A stretch of 32,045 nucleotides of DNA from a virus, in IMG/VR virus record IMGVR_UViG_3300035698_001486, positions 1-32,045 of that record. The stretch is one strand, 5' to 3'. Shown in pieces: positions 16,346 to 24,550 of this stretch; within the stretch, counting starts at the first letter, position 1, and every line of letters starts with the position of its first letter. Below the pieces are notes generated by a model. It was not told the DNA's origin. It saw only the letters and a program-made list of their open reading frames with translations, and made no database searches. The position numbers were made by a program, and so were the translations under genes.

Positions 16346-17332
16346 CTACGCAGCTTGTGCCGTTAGAACACCTAACGCTCTACGTTTATCAGTCCATGCG
16401 TTACCTCTCTGTATAATCTGAGCAACAACGTCATTATACTGATTCGGTATATCTTTCCATTTACTCATGGTAAAGTTGACCGCAGGATCATAGGAGAAAC
16501 CATAGTGACTCCTATCCAGGAAGTACGTATAACCTGTAGTACACTTTGGACTCCATACCCATATTCTACCTTTAAAGGTAATATGATCTAATCCTAAGTT
16601 AACTGCTTCCTTGTTAACAACCTGCACCCTTTCAAGTGCTTCTGCTTCACCAAGTTCATGAGTAGTCTGATCAGAAATTAAACAATCAGTTTTTCCCCAC
16701 CTACTAATTGTATTCATGAAATTCGTCATGTCCGATTCGCCATAGATACTAAAAGCGCCAGAACTTGTTTTTTGCTGATTCCGCCAGTAGAAGTCTCCAC
16801 CAGAGTCAACCGCTGTAGACTGGTTAATCCCGTGAATAGTAGCTGAAGTAGCAGGAACATCATCAATCAAGTGCTGTATCCCGTTATAATCCTCAGCACT
16901 CGCTCCACCTGTATCCGCCCACAGGGCATCCTCAAGTTTCTCTTCTAAAGTCTCTCTAACTGTATCTATCTTCGCATTCATTAATTTCAAATGAGCAGTC
17001 TCACTTCCACCGTTCACCTTGTCATCCACCCAATACCGAACAACCTGATCACCCAAGTTCTTCCAAGTATCATACGCAACCGTTAATGGATCAAGATCCG
17101 TTATGGTAAATGTTGCACCTTTGCTGAAAAACTTCGCAGTGGTACTTTTCTTAACCCTTAATGGTATCTCAAGTCTCCTACCATCAGTAGCTTCACTCTT
17201 AATCATACCTTTCGATTTTAAAAGTATCGTCAGCTTATTTGCTTCAAACACCTGGCTCGAAATGCCAGCCCTTCTCTTTGCCCACGTTGTAGTATATAAC
17301 GTGTTCAGATATTCTGTTAGCGTTGCCGCCAT
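16346..17332 (-). CDS. Major capsid protein (HK97-fold type)
   Basis: A 328-aa protein. The start is ATG 17332 with GGGGGTGG a few bases upstream; the GTG three codons earlier overlaps that site. The N-terminal arm (TEYLNTLYTTTWAKRRAGISSQVF) leads to an E-loop-like segment (TDGRRLEIPLRVKKSTTAKFFS), then a helical P-domain (ETLEEKLEDALWAD, SDMTNFMNTISRWG) and a C-terminal strand (GRIWVWSP, YTYFLDRSHYGFSYDP). Size, the scaffold gene immediately upstream and the decoration-type gene downstream all fit a major capsid protein. No protease gene is seen, which fits a scaffold that is not proteolysed by a dedicated protease, but this is inference. Confidence 0.85.
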   Translation of the reverse strand: MAATLTEYLNTLYTTTWAKRRAGISSQVFEANKLTILLKSKGMIKSEATDGRRLEIPLRVKKSTTAKFFSKGATFTITDLDPLTVAYDTWKNLGDQVVRYWVDDKVNGGSETAHLKLMNAKIDTVRETLEEKLEDALWADTGGASAEDYNGIQHLIDDVPATSATIHGINQSTAVDSGGDFYWRNQQKTSSGAFSIYGESDMTNFMNTISRWGKTDCLISDQTTHELGEAEALERVQVVNKEAVNLGLDHITFKGRIWVWSPKCTTGYTYFLDRSHYGFSYDPAVNFTMSKWKDIPNQYNDVVAQIIQRGNAWTDKRRALGVLTAQAA

Positions 17333-17351
17333 TGTAACCACCCCCTATATA

Positions 17352-18065
17352 TCAAGCAGCGGGAATCGGCCCAAGTTCCTCTTTCACTTCCTTAAGTGTT
17401 TCCGCACTAATCTCATCACCTGTCATTTTCTCTAGTCTTGCTGTTTCTTCCTTACTCACAGAATCACTAGCCCCACCAGGTTTTTCGGACTCCAACTTTT
17501 CCTGCCGTTTCTTTTCCTCATCATCTATACCAGTTTTAATACCGTGTATTCTATCCTTCGCTTCCTTATAAAGTTCAGACAAACTTGATTCTTTAAACTT
17601 CCCCTCAGTGGAGATTCCATACATCATAGGTTTATAAGTTTCAAAGTCCTCATGTTGCTTAGCAAATGAAGTTACCAAAGACTTCGTCTCATTCTTCTTA
17701 TCAGTCTGAATACCTTCCTTAAGCTCATCAAATTGTTTCTGAAACTTCTCAGTAACATTCTTCTCAGCAAGTGCAAGCATATCCTTCTTACTCATTCCCT
17801 CGTAGTCTGTATCATCCTTCTTAGGTTTCTCTTCCACTTTCTTCTTAGGTTCTTTCTTATCACCCAGGAAATCCAAATACTCATCAGTAAGGACTTCATC
17901 CTGCAATTCCTTTAACTGACCAGTCTGGGTCTTATTAGTCTCTTCTAACTCCTTAACCTTAGCTAATGCCTCTTCAAGTGCCTTAGCATCCCCAGCATCA
18001 TCCCAACGTAATCTCCCAAAACCTAACACCTTCGCAGCTTCTCTAAACTCATTCCTTTTCTTCAT
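17352..18065 (-). CDS. Scaffolding protein
   Basis: A 237-aa, highly charged, Lys/Glu-rich protein. The start is ATG 18065 with AAGGAGCGA upstream; the longer frame would begin inside the previous gene. Predicted almost entirely helical, with coiled-coil stretches (EEALAKVKELEETNKTQTG, EKFQKQFDELKEGI) and disordered Lys/Pro/Glu linkers. It lies between portal and major capsid genes, where phage scaffolds are found, and its size and composition match that class. It overlaps the previous gene by 17 bases. Confidence 0.82.
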   Translation of the reverse strand: MKKRNEFREAAKVLGFGRLRWDDAGDAKALEEALAKVKELEETNKTQTGQLKELQDEVLTDEYLDFLGDKKEPKKKVEEKPKKDDTDYEGMSKKDMLALAEKNVTEKFQKQFDELKEGIQTDKKNETKSLVTSFAKQHEDFETYKPMMYGISTEGKFKESSLSELYKEAKDRIHGIKTGIDDEEKKRQEKLESEKPGGASDSVSKEETARLEKMTGDEISAETLKEVKEELGPIPAA

Positions 18066-18285
18066 TAACTCGCTCCTTTTTTTGACTTTCCAGCACCACA
18101 TTATATCGCCTCATTCTATAAGCTTTGCTAATACTAGCAATCGCTGCCCTTAACAATCTACCATCCCAGGCCCCACTAAATGTAACCTCTGGCCTAGTAC
18201 CGTCTGAATATTTTAAAAATATCGTCTTGTCTTCAGTAGGTTGTGCATCTACCCCTGTACTCTTAACCTCGATACTCGCTTTCAT
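18049..18285 (-). CDS. Small conserved-type protein between portal and scaffold
   Basis: A 78-aa protein with AAGGAGTTAAG before ATG 18285. It has a basic, helical C-terminal half (RLLRAAIASISKAYRMRRYN) after a beta-like start (ASIEVKSTGV, TIFLKYSDG). It overlaps the gene on either side by a few bases, which suggests coupled translation. No recognised domain. A head-assembly accessory role is possible from its position. Confidence 0.72.
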   Translation of the reverse strand: MKASIEVKSTGVDAQPTEDKTIFLKYSDGTRPEVTFSGAWDGRLLRAAIASISKAYRMRRYNVVLESQKKERVNEEKE

Positions 18286-18518
18286 CTTAACTCCTTTTTA
18301 ACATCATCTTTTAACATAAGCCCACGTGCATCCAATGCTCGTTTAAACTCATCCTTATCCTTAGTGTATACAGGTTTATCCCCTATCCCAAAGTGCCATC
18401 CCTTAGCGCCCTTGTTAGCATTTCTCCTCTCAGTATGACGTTCCCTTAGCTCTCTCCCTTTCCCCTTACTAGCTAACCAACTATCATATTGAGTGTTATC
18501 AAGGTCATACTTTCCCAT
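18282..18518 (-). CDS. Small basic protein, unknown
   Basis: A 78-aa protein rich in Lys, Arg and Asp (SWLASKGKGRELRERHTERR), with AAGGAGGTAAG before ATG 18518. The ATG overlaps the stop of the 38-codon gene upstream (TAATG), and its own stop overlaps the next start by four bases. It has no membrane segment or metal motif. Function unknown. Confidence 0.72.
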   Translation of the reverse strand: MGKYDLDNTQYDSWLASKGKGRELRERHTERRNANKGAKGWHFGIGDKPVYTKDKDEFKRALDARGLMLKDDVKKELR

Positions 18519-18634
18519 TATCTTACCTCCTTACCACATATCACACACTTGTTAGTATTACCGTCACCATTATCATAAGGTCGTTTACTACAACATCCTA
18601 TTAGGTGTACAAAAAAAGCAAATATAAAATACAT
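18518..18634 (-). CDS. 38-aa lipoprotein-like micro-protein with a CxxC pair
   Basis: A 38-codon frame from ATG 18634 with AAGGAGTTGCT upstream; its stop overlaps the next ATG. The first 13 residues (MYFIFAFFVHLIG) are a hydrophobic leader ending in LIGC, a lipobox-like site followed by a second Cys. The mature part is short and polar and ends in KCVICGKEV, a CxxC pair. This could be a small lipoprotein (for example an outer-membrane spanin or an exclusion protein) or a membrane-anchored micro zinc protein. It lies between portal and head genes, an odd place for either. Confidence 0.6.
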   Translation of the reverse strand: MYFIFAFFVHLIGCCSKRPYDNGDGNTNKCVICGKEVR

Positions 18635-18643
18635 AGCAACTCC

Positions 18644-20401
18644 TTAAAGTAACGCATTGTTTCCCTGAGCACCCGATATCTGTTGAAACTCATTAAACGA
18701 AACAGGTTGTTCTGGATTTCTCCCTTTCTCCTTAGACGGAAATAACTCCGTAGGATCCAACCAATCAAATTGCCTAGCGAATTGTTGTAGTAGGTATTGC
18801 TTATTAGCTTCAGGTGAGTTCTGAAGTATCTGTGCCACTTGAATTGCTTCAGCTCTTCTTGTCTGTTGATCAGTAGGTTGTGCTTCCTCAGCATTAATTT
18901 TATAATTCACCTCAGCCTTAATCTGAGGCCCAGTAAAGCGAATCCAATACTTCTTCCCATCATCCCCCACAATATCAACAACCCTCTCCGTCTTCCAATT
19001 ATCCCAGATGGTTTGATTAATCCTCCGAACAGCCCCCTCTAAAAAATCCGCCATCATATCTCTTCTTTCATCTATCCTAACAAGTGAAGCCCTATTGACA
19101 ATCGATGCCTCAGTGGCAGTCCTACGTCCAGAAGGTGCCTCGAACGCACCAGACTGGTTTCTCGAGAACCCTGTTACCTCCCTAACATCTTCTCGTACTT
19201 GTCTCGCTTCAGAGATCAAGTCTGGAGGAACGTGAGACTGCATCTGATGCACGGCTTTTCTTATGTCTCCTGATGGCCCAGGATCAATATAAGCCACAGC
19301 TTTAACATCACCATCTAATAGCTTACTAAGCTCATCCTTATCCATCAAGCCCCTATCCACAATAAGTTTTAAGATAGCTACTTTCCTATGCTTACTAGAC
19401 ATCGTTCTAATATCATTAAGTTCCAGCTGTTGCATCTCTATCATCCTTGCATCAGGTGGACTCCAAAAGTAATCCGTATCCTCGTTAAACGTAAGAACAT
19501 CAGCATTAAGTCCATCCAGCTGGAGTAAATCATCATCATCCCTCAGGAACTTACTATGATCAAGCGATAACACTTTAACCTTCTTAGTCTTAACATCATG
19601 TATCTCCCACAGCTCAACCCATTGTTCCTCGAATTGTGTAGCATCATCCCGATTACCACCTTGTTCACCAGTCTCGGTACTCCGCCCCAGCTTAGACCTA
19701 AACCCACCGAGTAAGTTCTTAACATTAGAATACTTCCTATCCTTCTTAACATCCTCTAACAACCTCATAACTCTAAAAGCATACCAATCATTTTCTCCCC
19801 ATCTCCTCGTCCCCCAGGGTACAATGAAATCCATAGCAGATGCCTGCTTCATCCAAGGCATACCAGGATTAATATGCATGTTATACTCAATCTTATCTCC
19901 CTTTTTATCAAAGGCTGATGCCGAACCATCTATAACACGGTCATCCGATAACGTAGGGTCAAAACCAAATTCACTATCATAGCCGAATATATACGGTGAA
20001 ACTCCAGATAGGAAGCCCTCAAGCACACCCGACTTCAATTCCTTCTTGAATCCCATTTCCTGTATCAACCAGTTATCTACTTTCTCTAACACCCGAGCAT
20101 GTGGAGTGAATCCAGGTTTCCTAGCGATAACACCAACTCTGGGGTTTCTAAAATAAACCTGGGGAATGAGAGCCCTAGCAGTTGCGTACATAATGTTAAC
20201 GGGTATGACACCCTTACCCCAGAAGCCTCGGTACATATTCTTATAGACTTCCCATCTGCTACTCCTACCAAATAACCTCCGATACCTAATCCCAGAACGT
20301 ACACGTTCCTTCCACATTTCTAAGTCATTAGTTCCTGTTCCGTTGGAAGCTCCGAAGTCTTCTGGTATTCGTTTGTTATCTTTAATCGTAAAATCTGCCA
20401 T
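18644..20401 (-). CDS. Portal protein
   Basis: A 585-aa protein with AAAAGGAAAAC before ATG 20401. Features of the large portal family are visible: a helical N-terminal wing (WKERVRSGIRYRRLFG), the stem-type region (AVAYIDPGPSGDIRKAVHQM, then SEARQVREDVREVTGFSRN), and the segment SGRRTATEASIVN followed by a long helix (SLVRIDERRDMMADFLEGAV). This arrangement, a helix with TATEA-like turns before the C-terminal barrel, is common to podovirus portals. The C-terminus is Gln/Asn-rich and presumably inside the head. Its position after terminase and before scaffold agrees. Confidence 0.88.
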   Translation of the reverse strand: MADFTIKDNKRIPEDFGASNGTGTNDLEMWKERVRSGIRYRRLFGRSSRWEVYKNMYRGFWGKGVIPVNIMYATARALIPQVYFRNPRVGVIARKPGFTPHARVLEKVDNWLIQEMGFKKELKSGVLEGFLSGVSPYIFGYDSEFGFDPTLSDDRVIDGSASAFDKKGDKIEYNMHINPGMPWMKQASAMDFIVPWGTRRWGENDWYAFRVMRLLEDVKKDRKYSNVKNLLGGFRSKLGRSTETGEQGGNRDDATQFEEQWVELWEIHDVKTKKVKVLSLDHSKFLRDDDDLLQLDGLNADVLTFNEDTDYFWSPPDARMIEMQQLELNDIRTMSSKHRKVAILKLIVDRGLMDKDELSKLLDGDVKAVAYIDPGPSGDIRKAVHQMQSHVPPDLISEARQVREDVREVTGFSRNQSGAFEAPSGRRTATEASIVNRASLVRIDERRDMMADFLEGAVRRINQTIWDNWKTERVVDIVGDDGKKYWIRFTGPQIKAEVNYKINAEEAQPTDQQTRRAEAIQVAQILQNSPEANKQYLLQQFARQFDWLDPTELFPSKEKGRNPEQPVSFNEFQQISGAQGNNALL

Positions 20402-20418
20402 AGTTTTCCTTTTAGTTA

Positions 20419-20694
20419 TTAGCTAACTTTATTCCCCTCACCATAGTGAGGAAGCTTCTTGTCTGTAAGTCTATTAAACTTTAGTTTCCTTGCCTTGATC
20501 TTCTTCAACTTTTTCCGTTTCGCCTCAGGGGCATTAACTCCCGACAACGCAGCAGTAAGTGGATTAGTAGCTGCACGTCTTCTTTTACCTTCTTCCACAG
20601 CTTGCTTTATAGACTCCGCTTTCGACATCTTCTTACCACGTACAATAGCATAGTTTTTCTTGAATCTCTTTTTTAGCTTACTCATAACAGACAT
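20419..20694 (-). CDS. Small strongly basic protein between terminase and portal
   Basis: A 91-aa protein starting at ATG 20694 with GGGAGG four bases upstream; ATG 20685 is an alternative. About a quarter of residues are Lys or Arg (KLKKRFKKNYAIVRGKK, KRKKLKKIKARKLKF), with a central helix (KAESIKQAVEEGKRRRAA). It is probably nucleic-acid binding and could assist packaging or be packaged with the DNA. No known family recognised. Confidence 0.75.
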   Translation of the reverse strand: MSVMSKLKKRFKKNYAIVRGKKMSKAESIKQAVEEGKRRRAATNPLTAALSGVNAPEAKRKKLKKIKARKLKFNRLTDKKLPHYGEGNKVS

Positions 20695-20705
20695 AAGTCC
20701 TCCCT

Positions 20706-20849
20706 TTAACCAATGTGAGCTTGTGTTATACGCCTGAGATTTTCCGCAGAATCCCTAGGAGGATATATCCTCCGCTTCTTCAAAGACTTCCACTTGGCCT
20801 CAAGCACTCTTTTCTTGACCTCATATAGTTTACTTTTTTGTTTCTTCAT
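20706..20849 (-). CDS. 47-aa basic micro-protein
   Basis: A 47-codon frame from ATG 20849 with GAGGTG six bases upstream, ending at TAA 20706-20708, just before the ribosome binding site of the next gene. Very basic N-terminal helix (KKQKSKLYEVKKRVLEAKWK) followed by KKRRIYPPRD. A copy of the dispersed palindrome lies directly upstream of its ribosome binding site. Probably nucleic-acid binding; function unknown. Confidence 0.7.
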   Translation of the reverse strand: MKKQKSKLYEVKKRVLEAKWKSLKKRRIYPPRDSAENLRRITQAHIG

Positions 20850-20865
20850 AGTCTACACCTCGTGC

Positions 20866-20888
20866 GTAAGTTCAATTATTGAACTTAT
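20866..20888. repeat. Copy of the 23-bp dispersed palindrome
   Basis: Arms GTAAGTTCAA and TTGAACTTAT with spacer TTA; they pair perfectly as DNA or RNA except the outermost base. It overlaps the stop codon of the large terminase gene (20885-20887) and ends five bases before the GAGGTG ribosome binding site of the next gene. Confidence 0.88.
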
Positions 20889-22651
20889 GATACATCCTCA
20901 AACGGGTCAACATCGTCATCTGCATCTTCATCCCACATGACAAGATCATCACCAGTTGGCTCACTTCCGAATGCTAGTATGGAACTTTTCTTATCCCGTA
21001 CTGACATTAAATCTTCTAATATCTTATCCATCTCCACCTCGAAGGTGAAAGCATTTCTTTTCTTTATATCAAGAGGTAACGGTTTCGCCACCCCAGGTCT
21101 TGCTACCCTGAGCTGGTATGCTGCAACATCCAGCATATCCTTTCGACTTCCCTTGTCGCCAGGTGCATATTCGCAGAACTCTTCAATAAAATCCTTATGT
21201 TCCTTCCTGCAGTGTAACGCATAATTAGACGCGAGTGGTTCGAGTCCACGTATCCGTATATCTTTAGACTCTGACCCTTCGGGTTTAATCCCTCGAATAA
21301 CCATGCGTGGTATTTCAATTTTTTCTCCTTTGTGATTAAAGCACCAACCTTGATCCATGTACTTCCTCGCAAAATGAGCAAGTGCTTTTTGATAGTATAC
21401 TTCCTCCACCGCTATCATCTCAGGTTGGAACAGTTGCCAGTGAGTGGCCATTTTTATAATAACCTCCGTGGGGTCATACCGAGCAACGTCATAATGCATG
21501 ATCCACATGTGATTCCTCTCACACCACCCACAGGTCATAACAACCGCCCGTGAGTTTTTACTCCTCACCCCTCCACCCCAGAGGCTCAAGTCAACGGTAG
21601 TAAACCTACGAGATTCCTTAGGCACCTGATCTAAAGCATCATAATATTGCAACCACTCAGGTTTGAATAACATATCCTCAGGTGACATCGGGAGGTTCAT
21701 ATATTGCGTAGCAAACATGTAAGGGCCTTGTGCTGCTTTTATCTCATCACACTTGGTTTTCCCGTACATGGTTTCCCACACGTAATCTCCATACTCTTTC
21801 CCATCAGGTAAAATATCCGCAGGTCTATAGTTCTTATCACCAGGTTCACCCTCAGCATCTCTATACACCACCGCAAATTCCCGCACCTGATATTGTTTCT
21901 CATTCGTTCTTATAAAGTCCACTAGGTCATGCTTAGCCCACCTTGTACCCACATTATAAAGTGCAACGTGGTCGCCAGGTACTAGCAGTGACATAGCAAG
22001 CTTATGCCAACCAATTGCTTTATCTATGTCGTCTTGGTTAGGCTGGAGCTCCTGACCTGTAAGATCGTCTTTCTTTGCGTAGATAAGATCATCCTCGATA
22101 ATAAGATCATAATGCCTAGATACGGCAGAACCACCAACTCCAGCAGCCTCGAACGTGCTTTCAGTGAAGTCCTTACTACGACTAATGCATGCTGAACTAT
22201 CCGACCATTTAACTTTTGTAAAATTAGCTGGTATGACTTCTGGAAACAATAGCCTAAACATATCCCCTCTTTCATAAACCTTCCTTATATTACCTATGAT
22301 CTTCCTCGCATTCTCGATAACATTCGAGGCGATTAGGATTCTTATATTACTACCTAGTTTATAAAGTCCATCCATCGGTGTGATACCTTCAGGGAACTCG
22401 TCTGCTTGTTCTCTAGGAAGTGCAACCCAGATTGGAAACGCTATTGAGGAGATACAAGTCTTTAAAAAACCCCGAGGAAGTGTTATCTGTTTCCTCGTAG
22501 CATTAGACTCCAAATCCCTACAAACTACCGCATGCATATCTTCTGTAATATCATCATACCCCATACATAAGACACAAAAACTATGCAGACTACGTAGGCA
22601 TCTTTTGCGATATTTTTCTAGATCTCTCTGTGATAATTGTACCTTCCCCAT
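20885..22651 (-). CDS. terL: Terminase large subunit
   Basis: A 588-aa packaging motor and nuclease. The start is ATG 22651 with GGAAGGA five to six bases upstream; the longer frame from 22684 lies inside the upstream gene. ATPase: Walker A-type loop LPRGFLKT (residues 58-65), the deviant form common in phage terminases, and Walker B YDLIIEDD (about 181-188) with the catalytic acid. The RNase H-like nuclease has FTTVDLSLW (first acid near D354), IAVEEVYYQ (about 414-422) and a C-terminal DMLDVAAY with the last acid. Length is typical. It overlaps the upstream small subunit gene by 62 bases. Confidence 0.94.
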   Translation of the reverse strand: MGKVQLSQRDLEKYRKRCLRSLHSFCVLCMGYDDITEDMHAVVCRDLESNATRKQITLPRGFLKTCISSIAFPIWVALPREQADEFPEGITPMDGLYKLGSNIRILIASNVIENARKIIGNIRKVYERGDMFRLLFPEVIPANFTKVKWSDSSACISRSKDFTESTFEAAGVGGSAVSRHYDLIIEDDLIYAKKDDLTGQELQPNQDDIDKAIGWHKLAMSLLVPGDHVALYNVGTRWAKHDLVDFIRTNEKQYQVREFAVVYRDAEGEPGDKNYRPADILPDGKEYGDYVWETMYGKTKCDEIKAAQGPYMFATQYMNLPMSPEDMLFKPEWLQYYDALDQVPKESRRFTTVDLSLWGGGVRSKNSRAVVMTCGWCERNHMWIMHYDVARYDPTEVIIKMATHWQLFQPEMIAVEEVYYQKALAHFARKYMDQGWCFNHKGEKIEIPRMVIRGIKPEGSESKDIRIRGLEPLASNYALHCRKEHKDFIEEFCEYAPGDKGSRKDMLDVAAYQLRVARPGVAKPLPLDIKKRNAFTFEVEMDKILEDLMSVRDKKSSILAFGSEPTGDDLVMWDEDADDDVDPFEDVS

Positions 22652-23306
22652 GAATATCCTTCCCGACTCGTTCGAGTCTTTCAAGTACTTTCTCTTCTAT
22701 TTCTATAACAGGTGTTACCTCACCAGCCTGTGACTTATAACCCGCACGGTCTAATATTTCCTTCGCAGCTGTTACTCTAGTTCCAGGTTTGTTCTCCACA
22801 TTCTCCATTACAGTAGCAATAGTCTCCGCAGCTGTTATTGATTTATCCCTTAGTAATGTGATAACAGGATCACCTGCCATTTTACTAGCACGGATATTTA
22901 TAAATTTTTCCTCTAATTTTTTACTCACCCTAGTATGTTCTTGTTGATATAAAGGAGACTTCTTAACCGCATCTATCTGGTGTCGGGTTAACCTAGTAAT
23001 CTCCATAATCTCATCCATATTAGCACCCGAAATGTCAGCATATATAATCTGACTCACCCTCGAGCTAGACGTTTGAATTCGTTTACTAGCTGGTACCGTG
23101 ATAGCAGAGTAACCATTTTCCTTTATCATGTTAGCTACACTATCCCGAGTACTCACGGGGAACTTAGGACTCAAATCCACAGGTTTCTTTTTCTCAAAGT
23201 CAAAGCCTTCCTTCCGCCTCTTCTTGATATAAGACATCTCCGCAGGAGTGAAGTCCTTATCCGTTTTCATCTTCTTCATTATGAAGCTATCATATTGAGT
23301 CTGCAA
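22590..23306 (-). CDS. terS: Terminase small subunit (putative)
   Basis: A 238-aa protein. TTG 23306 is preferred because GGAGG lies five bases before it; an alternative TTG at 23369 has a weaker AAGGGG site. Residues about 75-150 contain a helix-turn-helix-like region (DEIMEITRLTRHQIDAVKKS). The C-terminal part has AAKEILDRAGY, a motif common in phage small terminase subunits, then an acidic coiled coil. It immediately precedes the large subunit and is the first gene after the leftward promoter, so it should recognise the packaging site and hand DNA to the motor. No other gene in the window fits this role. Confidence 0.75.
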   Translation of the reverse strand: MQTQYDSFIMKKMKTDKDFTPAEMSYIKKRRKEGFDFEKKKPVDLSPKFPVSTRDSVANMIKENGYSAITVPASKRIQTSSSRVSQIIYADISGANMDEIMEITRLTRHQIDAVKKSPLYQQEHTRVSKKLEEKFINIRASKMAGDPVITLLRDKSITAAETIATVMENVENKPGTRVTAAKEILDRAGYKSQAGEVTPVIEIEEKVLERLERVGKDIHGEGTIITERSRKISQKMPT

Positions 23307-23512
23307 TTTCGCCTCCAGTTTAAGATAAATAAAAAAGGGACACAGTCTGACTCCATCATCTGAAATCAAATGTATCCCCTTAGCTAAAGTTCCCTCATAA
23401 TCAGGAGCGACCTGACATGTGTTTCCACTTATACGCTGTATAACCTCGTAAGTTCAAAAACTTCAAAGTTGGAAATTTCAATCCCTTGAAAATCCCATAT
23501 CATCTTATTTAT

Positions 23513-23541
23513 ATTATAACATATATAAAAAAGAATGTCAA
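23513..23541 (-). promoter_or_regulatory. Consensus leftward promoter of the structural operon
   Basis: On the minus strand TTGACA (23541-23536) and TATAAT (23518-23513) are separated by exactly 17 bases, a perfect match to the sigma70/sigmaA consensus. A TG-like TATG precedes the -10. Transcription would start near 23506 and leave a leader of about 200 bases before the small terminase gene. No other leftward promoter of this quality was seen, so it probably serves the whole packaging and structural block. Confidence 0.9.
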
Positions 23542-23664
23542 GGATAATATTAATTCCTAAATACGTGTAAACGTTGAACTTGTGGCCGTTAAGAATAAAA
23601 AGTTGGTTATTTTTATTTTGATTGCGTGTATATTTTTGACAGGTATAGTATTGGGCGAGCCTAT

Positions 23665-23683
23665 GGGGGGGGTGTATAGGGGG
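23665..23683. other. G-rich tract near the small terminase gene
   Basis: Eight consecutive G residues (23665-23672), then TGTATA, then five G residues (23679-23683), in otherwise AT-rich DNA. Such strand-biased G runs are unusual for this genome. It could be part of a packaging cut site or form a G-rich structure. Nothing proves either. Confidence 0.35.
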
Positions 23684-23799
23684 TCAGATATAGCATACAC
23701 GTCAAATGTTAGGGTATATAGGTTATATTACACATGCTAATTATCTCATGTTAGGTTGTAAGTTCAATAGTTTAACACACTTACGACATGAAATAGTAC

Positions 23800-23829
23800 T
23801 TGACATTTGGTATTACATCATGGTACAAT
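23800..23829 (+). promoter_or_regulatory. Rightward promoter of the gene at 23901
   Basis: TTGACA (23800-23805) and TACAAT (23824-23829) are 18 bases apart, giving a start near 23836. A second TTGACA at 23852-23857 precedes a weaker TTATAC or TATACA at about 23875-23881, but that start would fall on the ribosome binding site. Inverted CATGGTA (23819-23825) and TACCATG (23868-23874) overlap both -10 regions and could be an operator. Confidence 0.75.
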
Positions 23830-23900
23830 ATAACTAGTTGGAAAATGTTCATTGACATTCTATATGATACCATGTTATACACAATTAGGAGTGATATATC

Positions 23901-24230
23901 ATGGCAAATTTAATCGAAACAAGTGGTTCATATGTTAGTAAAATATCAGGCGCAAGCGTAGCGTTTGAATACTCATATACGGATTTTGATAGTATTGAAG
24001 ATGCGCTTGAAGTACTAGGCGATAAAGCCTTGACTATGCTACAACGTATGGAAAAAGTTGACGCTGGCAATACTGCTAGAGAACGTGCTAAAACTGCTAA
24101 TGGTGATAGCACAAGGATAGCAATGTCAGAGGAAGAGAAAGCCGAGAAAAAACAAGAAAGACAGGCCGACAAGGCATTGTTAGTAGCATTAAAGAATAAC
24201 CCTGAGTTGTTAGCGCAATTAGGTCTGTAA
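23901..24230 (+). CDS. Conserved-type small phage protein, single-gene transcript
   Basis: A 109-aa acidic/basic helical protein with TTAGGAGTG before ATG 23901. The pattern FEYSYTDFDSIEDALEVLG, then ALTMLQRMEKVDAGNTARERAK, then ANGDSTRIAMSEEEKAEKK resembles a family of small phage proteins that I recall as conserved but functionally uncharacterised. It has its own promoter (23800-23829) and an intrinsic terminator (24291-24317), so it is expressed alone and in the opposite direction to the structural block. A regulatory or very early role would fit; no DNA-binding motif is evident. Confidence 0.82.
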   Translation: MANLIETSGSYVSKISGASVAFEYSYTDFDSIEDALEVLGDKALTMLQRMEKVDAGNTARERAKTANGDSTRIAMSEEEKAEKKQERQADKALLVALKNNPELLAQLGL

Positions 24231-24290
24231 ATCTAACACATAACATAATTTAACCGTATCATTGTATCATATAGGATGTAATAAAGAAAG

Positions 24291-24317
24291 GCTAGTCTAT
24301 GTAGACTAGCTTTTTTT
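24291..24317 (+). terminator. Intrinsic terminator after the gene at 23901
   Basis: GCTAGTC (24291-24297) pairs with GACTAGC (24304-24310) around TATGTA, and seven T residues follow at once. This is a textbook rho-independent terminator for rightward transcription, 60 bases after the stop codon. Confidence 0.93.
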
Positions 24318-24334
24318 ATGTCTATAACATATCC

Positions 24335-24359
24335 GTAAGTTCAATGGTATTGAACATGT
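24335..24359. repeat. Variant copy of the dispersed palindrome (5-base spacer)
   Basis: Left arm GTAAGTTCAA is perfect. The right arm TTGAACATGT keeps TTGAAC but diverges at its end, and the spacer is five bases (TGGTA) instead of three. It lies just downstream of the terminator. Confidence 0.65.
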
Positions 24360-24382
24360 GAAAATTCAATAATTGAATATAC
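24360..24382. repeat. Degenerate copy of the dispersed palindrome
   Basis: Arms GAAAATTCAA and TTGAATATAC flank TAA. The central TTCAA-N3-TTGAA core is perfect, the outer arms are weak. It directly abuts the preceding copy and is followed by a half-site (ATAAGTTCAA, 24384-24393), making a three-site cluster. Confidence 0.55.
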
Positions 24383-24550
24383 CATAAGTTCAATAAATTA
24401 CATGTTATAATCTTAACACTTACCACAAAGAACTACCTTTCGACTATATCGTAAACCCTTACAATATAACATGATAGCTACCTATTGAAAATGTTAGGTG
24501 TAATTCATCATTAAACGTTAAGATGCGAAATAGTACTTACACTTCCACAT

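Larger units (their letters stand above)
23307..23900. other. Divergent intergenic control region
   Basis: About 590 bp without a convincing gene. It holds the roughly 200-base leader of the leftward structural operon, the consensus leftward promoter (23513-23541), half-sites of the dispersed palindrome at 23448-23457, 23574-23583 and 23758-23767, a G-rich tract (23665-23683), two ATGTTAGG motifs (23706 and 23748) and the rightward promoter of the next gene. The location beside the small terminase gene also makes it a place to look for the packaging (cos or pac) site. Confidence 0.75.

Noticed and set aside
20937-22195. Plus-strand frames within the terminase genes
   Set aside because: They lie wholly within terL on the other strand and lack ribosome binding sites.
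22665-22680. Inverted GACTCG/CGAGTC near the large terminase start
   Set aside because: It lies in the coding overlap of terS and terL with a two-base centre; nothing suggests more than chance or a codon effect.
23636-23664. Another TTGACA on the plus strand (23636-23641) as a promoter
   Set aside because: No -10-like hexamer at 16-18 bases; the region at the right distance is GC-rich.
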